Positions 1-6,512 of a stretch of DNA of 60,478 bases are shown in pieces. The stretch's first letter is position 1; each line of letters starts with the position of its first letter. Origin of the DNA: Andreprevotia chitinilytica DSM 18519. GTDB lineage: Bacteria; Pseudomonadota; Gammaproteobacteria; Burkholderiales; Chitinibacteraceae. The position numbers and the translations under genes were made by a program. The notes beneath the pieces are model-generated. The model was not told the origin of the DNA, made no database searches, and worked only from the letters and a program-made list of their open reading frames with translations. Location of the stretch: positions 1-60,478 of the forward strand of contig NZ_JONM01000025.1 in NCBI RefSeq assembly GCF_000711875.1, written 5' to 3'.

Positions 1-166
1 GCAGGGGTCGGCGGGAGCGATCCTGCAACCCGGCGGCGCCGTGTTCAGCGAAGCGGGCCAGCCATTTGTAGCCGGTCTTGGGGCTGATGTTGAAGGCGTG
101 GCACAGCGCACGGACATTGGCGCCGGGGGCTTGGGCCAGCAAGACGAATTCGTGGCGTGAGGACAT
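1..166 (-). CDS. IS481-family transposase, N-terminal fragment (runs off the window)
   Basis: Fifty-five codons are visible, starting at the ATG whose complement is at 164-166 and preceded on the minus strand by a good AAGGAG ribosome site. The peptide has the helix-turn-helix start typical of IS481-type DDE transposases (GANVRALCHAF, then SPKTGYKWLARF and GLQDRSRRP). The DDE catalytic core lies outside the window. The C-terminal end of what looks like the same transposase, in the same orientation, is at the far right edge (60226-60478). The family call rests on both ends together. Confidence 0.85.
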   Translation of the reverse strand, partial: MSSRHEFVLLAQAPGANVRALCHAFNISPKTGYKWLARFAEHGAAGLQDRSRRPL

Positions 167-229
167 GGTGGAATACTCCTTCCAAGGCATCGCCTGCTCC
201 TGTGAATGGTAAGGCGATGATCATAAAAG

Positions 230-279
230 GTGTTACCCATGTCTCCCGACAAGTGTTACCTATGTCTCCCGGCTGAACA
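230..279. repeat. IS481-family terminal inverted repeat (end upstream of the transposase)
   Basis: A 50-bp segment matching the reverse complement of 60171-60220 with one mismatch. The tip, read inward, is TGTTCAGCCGGG. Inside are two near-copies of a 15-bp motif (AGACATAGGTAACAC and AGACATGGGTAACAC), probably repeated transposase-binding sites. The element boundary lies at or next to 279. Confidence 0.85.
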
Positions 280-280
280 C

Positions 281-336
281 AGAGCGAAGCCCAACGCTTA
301 CCGATGCTTGTTGGGCTTCGCTCTGCTCAACCTACC
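281..336. repeat. REP-like palindrome, family A, interrupted by the IS
   Basis: Inverted repeat with arms AGAGCGAAGCCCAAC and GTTGGGCTTCGCTCT followed by GCTCAACCTACC. Relatives occur at 10562-10667, 13900-13986 and 60151-60170. The IS end abuts it directly, so the IS appears to have inserted inside this palindrome. Confidence 0.7.
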
Positions 337-778
337 CGGCTGCCATCGGCCCCCTCCCGCGCCGTGGAATGTAAGAAAGTCACGTAAGCAAGCATGACTC
401 ATATCAATACAACGGTAGCCAATACGTCGCCCAATTTGGTTTTTGCTCGCTACCCAATTTCCGCAATATGTCATCGATTGTCAGCACGGGGCAATCGCGT
501 TGTCTGGCATTCGGGCATTTTTTTGGATATGTCAATTGATCTGCAATTCATTTGGCATACCACGGCAGCCACGCTGAATTTGCAGCCATTTTGCGAATTG
601 AATGATTGAGGAACCATTAAGAATATTCTTATTTTTAAGACTTTTCCTATATCAATAGCGCTTATTGAACCGCGAAAATCACGTCATCCCAATCGGCAGC
701 CGCAACAGGGCATCCCAAACGGCCAATGTGCCGCGCCGGGCGAGACGGGTATGACTCAACACTGGCTTAGGAAACACC
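337..778. other. AT-rich non-coding leader of the fimbrial locus
   Basis: Between the palindrome and the first subunit gene the base composition drops well below the surrounding coding DNA. The only open frame (394-609, 71 codons) has no ribosome site or recognisable protein features. The stretch holds the RcsB-like boxes at 618-649 and presumably the promoter. AT-rich upstream DNA is common at fimbrial loci silenced by H-NS or MvaT proteins; that role is inference. Confidence 0.6.
618..649. promoter_or_regulatory. Tandem RcsB-like boxes upstream of the first subunit gene
   Basis: TAAGAATATTCTTA (618-631) is a perfect TAAGA-N4-TCTTA palindrome. TAAGACTTTTCCTA (636-649) follows, starting 18 bp later. 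Both closely resemble the enterobacterial RcsAB box. The same palindrome recurs at 4096-4109 and 6442-6455, always in front of fimbrial genes, and I found it nowhere else in the window. The likely binder is the RcsB-like regulator at 46230-46877 (inference). Confidence 0.7.
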
Positions 779-1453
779 ATGAAACATCTGAATGTGCGTA
801 ACACGTTGCTTGCCCTGGCGCTGACCGGTGCAGCCTCCGCCTCGTTCGCGGCCACCACCAGCACGCTCGACCTTACCGTCGGCGGCACTATCTCCCCCGC
901 ACCGTGCACGCTGGATTTCGACGCCGGCAATACCGTGGATTTCGGCACGACCAAGGCATCCGCCTTGAGCAAGACGGCGTATTACAACCTCGGCATCCTG
1001 TCGACCCACGCCAACATCACTTGCAGCGCGCCGATCAAGGCCGCATTCAAGATCGTCGATAACCGCGCGGCATCCGCGATCCGGGATGACGGCATGAACG
1101 CCCTCATTAGCAACTTCGGCCAAAGTTATTTGTTTGGTTTGGGTCAGGCCAACTCGATCAACATCGGCGCTTACGGCATTTATTTCACCGAAGCCGCGGT
1201 CTTCGACGGCACGACCCAGGCGAACAATATGCTCAGCACGAACGGCACCGCTTGGACAAACAACACCAATACGTGGCTCGACCCGTCGGGCAAAACGTTC
1301 TATTCGGCCGGCTCCGGCACGACACCAGCCGCCGGCCGGAATATGTCTTACCAGATCAAGGTCAAGGCCGCCCTCAATAAAGCCACTGCATTGAATCTGG
1401 TGAACGATATCCAGCTCGACGGCGCGGCCACCTTCGAGCTGGTCTACCTGTAA
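779..1453 (+). CDS. DUF1120-type fimbrial subunit, type A (copy 1)
   Basis: Secreted 224-residue protein with a signal peptide ending near residue 24 (SASFA|A), a beta-rich body, two cysteines (C43, C82) suited to one disulfide, and a C-terminus ending in VYL. A tyrosine next to last is typical of subunits recognised by PapD-like chaperones. It belongs, as I recognise it, to the DUF1120 group that includes E. coli YhcF and GltF. An AGGAAACACC ribosome site precedes the ATG. It is first of six related subunit genes ahead of an usher and chaperone, and its middle part (about 85-190) differs most from its paralogues. It is probably a structural or minor pilin. It may be expressed from the RcsB-like boxes about 150 bp upstream. 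Confidence 0.8.
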   Translation: MKHLNVRNTLLALALTGAASASFAATTSTLDLTVGGTISPAPCTLDFDAGNTVDFGTTKASALSKTAYYNLGILSTHANITCSAPIKAAFKIVDNRAASAIRDDGMNALISNFGQSYLFGLGQANSINIGAYGIYFTEAAVFDGTTQANNMLSTNGTAWTNNTNTWLDPSGKTFYSAGSGTTPAAGRNMSYQIKVKAALNKATALNLVNDIQLDGAATFELVYL

Positions 1454-1531
1454 TCGAGCCGGCGACCACCCAACCGATTTGAAACCCCAACGGCGCGCCC
1501 TGAGCGGCAGCCGACCCAGTCAGGAAACACC

Positions 1532-2203
1532 ATGAAACATCTGAATGTGCGTAACACCTTGATGGCCTTGGCGCTGACCGGCGCGGCCGCTGCCTCATTC
1601 GCCGCCACCACCAGCACGCTCGACCTCACCGTCGGCGGCACCATCTCCCCGGCGCCCTGCACGCTCGACTTCGGCGCTGGCAACACGGTGGATTTCGGCA
1701 CGACCAAGGCATCCGCCTTGAGCAAGACTGCTTATTACGATCTCGGCACCAAGGCCACCAGCGCCAATATCACCTGCAGCGCGGCCATCAAGGTCGGCTT
1801 CAAGGTCACCGATGACCGCGCCGCGTCCGCCATCAAAGATACCGCCATGAGCACGACGCTCGGCAATCCGGGCACAGGGGAGATGTACGGGCTGGGCACC
1901 GTCGGCACCGCGCAGATCGGCTCCTATGTGATCGACATGTCGACCAAGGCCACCTTCGACGGTACGCAACTCGCTACCAATCTGTACTCGGGCGACAACA
2001 AAGTCTGGACGATCAACGTGAAGTGGATGACCCCAAATTTCACCTACTCCGCAGGCGCAAGCGCTGCGGCCGGGCCGATTGCCGGCAAAGTCATGACCTA
2101 CCCGCTCAGCATTCACGCCGCGCTGAACAAATCCACTGCGCTGAATCTGGTGAACGACATCAACCTCGACGGCGCAGCCACCTTCGAGCTGGTCTACCTG
2201 TAA
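1532..2203 (+). CDS. DUF1120-type fimbrial subunit, type A (copy 2)
   Basis: A 223-residue secreted subunit nearly identical to copies 1 and 3 over the first 80 residues (signal peptide, C43, C82) and the last 30, but different in the centre. It ends in FELVYL, with the penultimate tyrosine expected for a chaperone-bound pilin. The 78-bp spacer before it, including the ribosome site AGGAAACACC, closely matches the spacer before copy 3, so the spacer was duplicated with the gene. It is co-directional and almost certainly co-transcribed with its neighbours. The exact place in the fibre (shaft, tip or alternative shaft) cannot be told from sequence. Confidence 0.8.
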   Translation: MKHLNVRNTLMALALTGAAAASFAATTSTLDLTVGGTISPAPCTLDFGAGNTVDFGTTKASALSKTAYYDLGTKATSANITCSAAIKVGFKVTDDRAASAIKDTAMSTTLGNPGTGEMYGLGTVGTAQIGSYVIDMSTKATFDGTQLATNLYSGDNKVWTINVKWMTPNFTYSAGASAAAGPIAGKVMTYPLSIHAALNKSTALNLVNDINLDGAATFELVYL

Positions 2204-2287
2204 TCGACCTCGGCGCATTGATCGCCCAACCAATTTGAAACCCCAACGGCGTGCCATGAGCAGCAGCCAACCCAGTCAGGAAACACC

Positions 2288-2968
2288 ATGAAACATCTGA
2301 ATTTGCGTAACACGTTGATTGCCCTGGCGCTGACCGGCGCAGCCGCCACCTCGTTCGCGGCCACCACCAGCACACTCGATCTCACCGTCGGCGGCACCAT
2401 CTCCCCGGCGCCTTGCACGCTGGACTTCGGTGCTGGCAACACGGTGGATTTCGGCACGACCAAGGCATCCGCCTTGAGCAAGACCGCTTATTACGATCTG
2501 GGCACCAAAACCACCAGCGCCAATATCACCTGCAGCGCGGCCATCAAGGTCGCCTTCAAGACGATTGATAACCGTGCCGCAACTGTCATCAACGATTCGA
2601 CAATGGCAACGCTGATTTCGGGCACCGACGCATTCCAACTGTTCGGCTTGGGTACCGCTGGCTCGGCCAATATTGGTGCTTATGCAATCCGGTTCACCGA
2701 CGCGGCGACCTTTGACGGCAAAAAGACCGGAAACAACATGTACACCAGCGGTACAGCCACCGGCTCCAGCACCTGGATCGCAACCCCGGGGTTTATTTCA
2801 CCCTCCGGATATAGCTACAGCGCAGGCACCGGCACCACACCGGCCGCCGGCAAGGTCATGAGCTACCCGCTCAGCATTCGCGCCGCACTGAACAAATCCA
2901 CTGCGCTGAATCTGGTGAACGACATCAACCTTGACGGCTCGGCTACGTTCGAAATGGTCTACCTGTAA
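2288..2968 (+). CDS. DUF1120-type fimbrial subunit, type A (copy 3)
   Basis: A 226-residue secreted subunit with the type A layout: signal peptide cut near residue 24, C43 and C82, a divergent centre and the end FEMVYL. It is followed after 58 bp by a type B subunit. This A-B pair is repeated at 4239-5672, where the A partner also ends in FEMVYL, so copy 3 is the likely closest relative of copy 4. A ribosome site AGGAAACACC precedes the ATG. It is part of the first transcription unit (779-3719). Confidence 0.8.
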   Translation: MKHLNLRNTLIALALTGAAATSFAATTSTLDLTVGGTISPAPCTLDFGAGNTVDFGTTKASALSKTAYYDLGTKTTSANITCSAAIKVAFKTIDNRAATVINDSTMATLISGTDAFQLFGLGTAGSANIGAYAIRFTDAATFDGKKTGNNMYTSGTATGSSTWIATPGFISPSGYSYSAGTGTTPAAGKVMSYPLSIRAALNKSTALNLVNDINLDGSATFEMVYL

Positions 2969-3026
2969 TCGACCCGACGTGCTGACGACCCAACCCATTC
3001 AATATTGCTATTTACAGAGACTGACC

Positions 3027-3719
3027 ATGACACACACTCAACTGACCCGCGCCATCACCACCGCCCTGCTCGGGGGTGCTTTGTTCGCCGCTGCATCCGC
3101 CGGCTTTGCCACCACCACCCTGACCGTCAAAGGCACTGTCAGCCCGGCGGCCTGCACACCGACCTTCGTTGGCGGCAGCAGCAAAGTCGACTTCGGCGCG
3201 ACCTATGCCTCCAACCTGACGCCGGATGGCTACAAAGACCTCGGCACCCGCGATATCACGCTGCAAGTCACTTGCGATGCACCGGTGGTCGCCGTGATGC
3301 GCGTGACCGACAGCCGCGCCACCTCCACCATCGCCGCAGCGAACATTGCGCTCGATAACGTCGCCGCCACCAAGCTGTTCGGCTTGGGCACCGCCAAGGA
3401 CGCCACCGACAAGGATGTGCAGATCGGCTCCTACAACATCAAGATCAAATCCGCCCCGACCGTGGATGCCACCGCTTCCAGCTCGGCCATCACGACCAGC
3501 GACAAGAAAACCTGGGCCAAGGCGGCCACGGCGCAGTACCTGACCGCCGACGGTTCCGAGTTTTACGCTGCCGGCACTGCTGCGAACGCAAACATCTCAG
3601 GTCTGGTCACCCAGTTCCCGATGACGCTGCATGCCGTCGCGAACAAGGGCAATGTGCTGCCGACCACAGCCGATATCACACTGGATGGCGCGGCGCAGTT
3701 CGAAGTGTCTTACCTGTAA
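3027..3719 (+). CDS. DUF1120-type fimbrial subunit, type B (copy 1)
   Basis: A 230-residue secreted subunit of a second kind, beginning MTHTQLTRAITTALLGG, with a signal peptide ending near residue 28, cysteines at 43 and 83, and the end FEVSYL. The ATG at 3027 is chosen because the signal peptide starts there; an in-frame upstream extension to 2931 overlaps the previous gene and lacks secretion features. It is about 93% identical (15 differences in 230) to the subunit at 4980-5672. The two kinds may be successive subunits of one fibre or alternative shafts. A repeat-rich 519-bp gap follows. Confidence 0.8.
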   Translation: MTHTQLTRAITTALLGGALFAAASAGFATTTLTVKGTVSPAACTPTFVGGSSKVDFGATYASNLTPDGYKDLGTRDITLQVTCDAPVVAVMRVTDSRATSTIAAANIALDNVAATKLFGLGTAKDATDKDVQIGSYNIKIKSAPTVDATASSSAITTSDKKTWAKAATAQYLTADGSEFYAAGTAANANISGLVTQFPMTLHAVANKGNVLPTTADITLDGAAQFEVSYL

Positions 3720-3720
3720 G

Positions 3721-3900
3721 GGGCTGTTCAAAGTCTCGCAAACCGTCAATTTGAAGCGCTACGGGGGTTTTACTTCCCCCTTCTCGAAGGGGGAGTGAGG
3801 GGGATTTCGACACCGGTAGATATTGAGATGCCGCAGAAATCCCCCTAGCCCCCTTCGCAAAGGGGGGAACAACGGCATTTGCTGCCATTTGCAAATGGTC
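3721..3900. repeat. Dispersed palindrome, family F (copy 1)
   Basis: G/C-run inverted repeat: a CCCCCTTCTCGAAGGGGG hairpin, GAGTGAGGGGGATTTCGAC, a short middle, then GCCGCAGAAATCCCCCTAG and a second hairpin of C and G runs. The reverse complement of 5880-6055 matches across about 170 bp, including flanks, and shorter relatives are at 15600-15690 and 27990-28140. It follows a subunit stop codon and could act in transcription termination or mRNA protection. Confidence 0.75.
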
Positions 3901-4238
3901 GTAAACAAGTTCCAAGTGAGTCGATGATTCAAAGACAGGGCAATTCAGTGATCTTGCAATCAGAAAAACGCAATGGCCACCGATTTAAAGCATGGATTCA
4001 CCCCATTCACATGTCATTGCAAATTGATATGAATCTCAACGATTGATTAACACCTATGGCATATCCAAATAAATATTAAATACCGGCGCAAGAATTAAGA
4101 CTTTTCTTATTTCGTTGCTACCCCGTATCCAACGAAAATCTTGCCTATAACTTGACCCGCCCCAATCCATGCCTTGATCTCGAATACAACGGTTGGCTGA
4201 ACAGGATGGGCGCCATTCACCCAGACTTAGGAATCACC
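3901..4238. other. AT-rich leader of the second A-B subunit pair
   Basis: Low-GC non-coding stretch without a credible gene. It contains the RcsB-like box at 4096-4109 and probably a promoter for 4239-5672. It shares that box and its AT-richness, but little else, with the leaders at 337-778 and 6056-6512. Confidence 0.6.
4096..4109. promoter_or_regulatory. RcsB-like box upstream of the second subunit pair
   Basis: TAAGACTTTTCTTA is a perfect TAAGA-N4-TCTTA palindrome, 130 bp before the ATG at 4239. Compare 618-631 and 6442-6455. Confidence 0.65.
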
Positions 4239-4925
4239 ATGAAACAATTGAATCTGCGCAAAACCCTGCTCGCCACCCTGCTGATCGGCTCCGCTTCCCT
4301 GGCGGCGGCGGCCGCGACCAGTACCCTCGACCTCACCGTCGGCGGCACCATCTCCCCCGCACCGTGCACGCTGGATTTTAGCGCTGGCAACACGGTGGAT
4401 TTCGGCGAGACCAAGGCATCACTCCTGAAGGCCGGCGCTTATTACGATCTGGGCACCAAGGACACAACGGCGACCCTCACTTGCAGCGCTGCAATCAAGG
4501 TTGGCCTCAGATCCGTCGACGACAAAGCATCGTCCGCCCTCAAAGATGCAGCCATGCTGACCGCGCTAAAGACCGATGCCAAAACCCCCACCGCCACCGA
4601 CGTGTATGGCCTGGGTACGCAAGGCACCACCAGCATCGGTGCATACATCATGTATTTCTCGGACGCGGCGACCTTTGACGGCACGAAGATGGCGCAGAAC
4701 CTTTACAGCACCAATGGCGGCACGAGCTGGAGTGCGAGCCCCAACTGGTTCACACCGAGTACTGTCACTTTCTCCGCTGCCAGTAGCGGCTTGGTGCCTG
4801 CAGCAGCAAGAGTGATGACCTACCCGATCCGCATTCACGCCGCGCTCAACAAGCGCGAAGCGCTGAACCTGGTGAACACCATCAACCTCGATGGCTCGGC
4901 TACGTTCGAAATGGTCTACCTGTAA
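4239..4925 (+). CDS. DUF1120-type fimbrial subunit, type A (copy 4)
   Basis: A 228-residue secreted subunit. The start at 4239 (MKQLNLRKTLL) fits a ribosome site AGGAATCACC and places a normal signal peptide at the N-terminus; the frame also extends upstream to 4152 but without secretion features. C43 and C82 are conserved and the end is FEMVYL. Its leader peptide and middle differ more from copies 1-3 than those do from each other. It pairs with the type B gene 54 bp downstream, duplicating the 2288-3719 arrangement. Confidence 0.8.
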   Translation: MKQLNLRKTLLATLLIGSASLAAAAATSTLDLTVGGTISPAPCTLDFSAGNTVDFGETKASLLKAGAYYDLGTKDTTATLTCSAAIKVGLRSVDDKASSALKDAAMLTALKTDAKTPTATDVYGLGTQGTTSIGAYIMYFSDAATFDGTKMAQNLYSTNGGTSWSASPNWFTPSTVTFSAASSGLVPAAARVMTYPIRIHAALNKREALNLVNTINLDGSATFEMVYL

Positions 4926-4979
4926 TCGACCCGACGCGCTGACGACCCAACCCATTCATTGATATTTGAGAGACTGACC

Positions 4980-5672
4980 ATGACACATACTCAACTGACC
5001 CGCGCCATCACCACCGCCCTGCTCGGCGGGGCTTTGTTCGCCGCTGCATCCGCCGGCTTTGCCGCCACCACCCTGACCGTCCGGGGCACCGTCAGCCCGG
5101 CGGCCTGCACACCGACCTTCGTTGGCGGCAGCAGCGCCGTCAACTTCGGCGCAACGTATGCCTCCAGCCTGACGCCGGATGGCTACAAAGACCTCGGCAC
5201 CCGCGACGTCACGCTGCAAGTCACCTGCGACGCCCCGGTGGTCGCCGTGATGCGTGTGACCGACAGCCGCGCCACCTCCACCATCGCCACAGCGGTCGGT
5301 TCGCTCGATAACGTCGCCGCCACCAAACTGTTCGGCCTGGGCACCGTCAAGGACGCAACCGACAAGGATGTGCAGATCGGTTCCTACAACATCAAGATCA
5401 AATCCGCCCCGACCGTGGATGCCACCGCGTCCAGCTCGGCCATCACGACCACTGACAAGAAGACCTGGGCCAAGGCGGCCACGGCGCAGTTCCTGGCCGC
5501 CGATGGCTCCGAGTTCTACGCCGCCGGCACTGCTGCAAACGCAAACATCTCCGGTCTGGTCACCCAGTTCCCGATGACGCTGCATGCGGTTGCGAATAAG
5601 GGCAATGTGCTGCCGACCACCAAGGACATCACGCTGGATGGCGCAGCGCAGTTCGAGGTGTCTTACCTCTGA
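4980..5672 (+). CDS. DUF1120-type fimbrial subunit, type B (copy 2)
   Basis: A 230-residue secreted subunit, about 93% identical to 3027-3719, with C43 and C83 and the end FEVSYL. Four of the fifteen differences cluster in one short stretch just before LDNVAATKLFGLG, which suggests a local patch of variation rather than uniform drift. The start at 4980 is set by the signal peptide and by alignment with copy 1. It is the last subunit gene before an 840-bp repeat-rich gap that separates it from the usher. Confidence 0.8.
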   Translation: MTHTQLTRAITTALLGGALFAAASAGFAATTLTVRGTVSPAACTPTFVGGSSAVNFGATYASSLTPDGYKDLGTRDVTLQVTCDAPVVAVMRVTDSRATSTIATAVGSLDNVAATKLFGLGTVKDATDKDVQIGSYNIKIKSAPTVDATASSSAITTTDKKTWAKAATAQFLAADGSEFYAAGTAANANISGLVTQFPMTLHAVANKGNVLPTTKDITLDGAAQFEVSYL

Positions 5673-5788
5673 TGCACTTGATCGGGGTCGTGCCCGGGTC
5701 ATCTGATCTCAATCAGACCCCGAGCTGATCCGGCCACGAGCCTGATCACACTTTGGCATCGATGCCCCTCTGCTTCGGGGGGCAAATA

Positions 5789-5820
5789 CAGGGCGCAAGG
5801 GGGGAACCCCTTGCGCCCTG
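5789..5820. terminator. GC-rich hairpin after the last subunit gene
   Basis: Perfect 14-bp stem CAGGGCGCAAGGGG / CCCCTTGCGCCCTG with a 4-base loop. It lacks a clear run of T, so it may be a processing or pausing hairpin or a solitary palindromic repeat rather than a classic terminator. Confidence 0.45.
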
Positions 5821-5879
5821 TTGCATTGGTGCTGCGTACGCGTTTTGTGTCGAGCATGTTGGGGGCTTGGTCGCGATCT

Positions 5880-6055
5880 TCTCAAATGGCAGCAAACGCT
5901 GTTGTTCCCCCCTTTTCGAAGGGGGGCTAGGGGGGATTTCTGCGGCATCTCAAATTGCCACGGCGTCGAAATCCCCCTCAATCCCCCTTCAAAAAGGGGG
6001 AGGCAACACCTTGAAGCGCTTCGAATACGCGGTTTTGCAAGATCGCAAACAAGCG
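5880..6055. repeat. Dispersed palindrome, family F (copy 2, inverted)
   Basis: Reverse-orientation relative of 3721-3900. It contains GAAGGGGGGCTAGGGGGGAT, TTCTGCGGCATCTCAAATT and GTCGAAATCCCCCTCAATCC. Open frames crossing it (5753-6211 and others) are by-products of the repeat. Confidence 0.75.
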
Positions 6056-6512
6056 CTTAGCCCCCGTCCTCGCCAGCTCATTGGCAACAAAAAAGCCATT
6101 GCTTTACCCATTTTGCCAGAAGCGTGCGAACAGTATCCCAATTACCCCATCCTGCATTTGACTTCCTGCCTTCCCCGCTTAAATCACCCTGAATTTATAA
6201 ATTTGAAATGAATATTCAGATCACGCATCGACCCGCGTAGTTTTGTATCAATCGCAACCATCCGCGCCCATTTGATTATTCCAACATCATTAAAAATAGA
6301 CCGTCATTGAAGCGCACAAACACGCTATGGATCGGGCTGCAACATCGCCAAGAACCGCGCCATTACTGCTTTTTAGTGCTCACGAGGGCATGCGGTCAAT
6401 TTATGCCATACGGATTATTCAGCACTTCAACCCACCAGAATTAAGAATCGTCTTATTTAGCCAGCAGTGATAACCCCATACGATTACCAGCTTAAATAAC
6501 CAGCTGCAGCCC
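6056..6512. other. AT-rich leader of the usher operon
   Basis: Non-coding, low-GC DNA with no gene I can support. It contains the RcsB-like box at 6442-6455 and a possible -10 hexamer GATAAC shortly after it, so the usher, minor subunit and chaperone probably have their own promoter. Confidence 0.55.
6442..6455. promoter_or_regulatory. RcsB-like box upstream of the usher
   Basis: TAAGAATCGTCTTA is a perfect TAAGA-N4-TCTTA palindrome, 58 bp before the usher ATG. It is the third copy in the fimbrial locus. Confidence 0.65.

Noticed and set aside
394-609. A 71-codon open frame in the fimbrial leader
   Set aside because: No ribosome site, no signal peptide or domain, and it lies in AT-rich regulatory DNA.
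5789-5820. Classic rho-independent terminator for the subunit operon
   Set aside because: The stem is strong but no T-run follows; kept only as a hairpin of uncertain role.
5753-6211. A 152-codon open frame between the subunit genes and the usher
   Set aside because: It runs through a hairpin and a family F repeat; the translation is repeat-derived and other copies of the repeat do not keep it.
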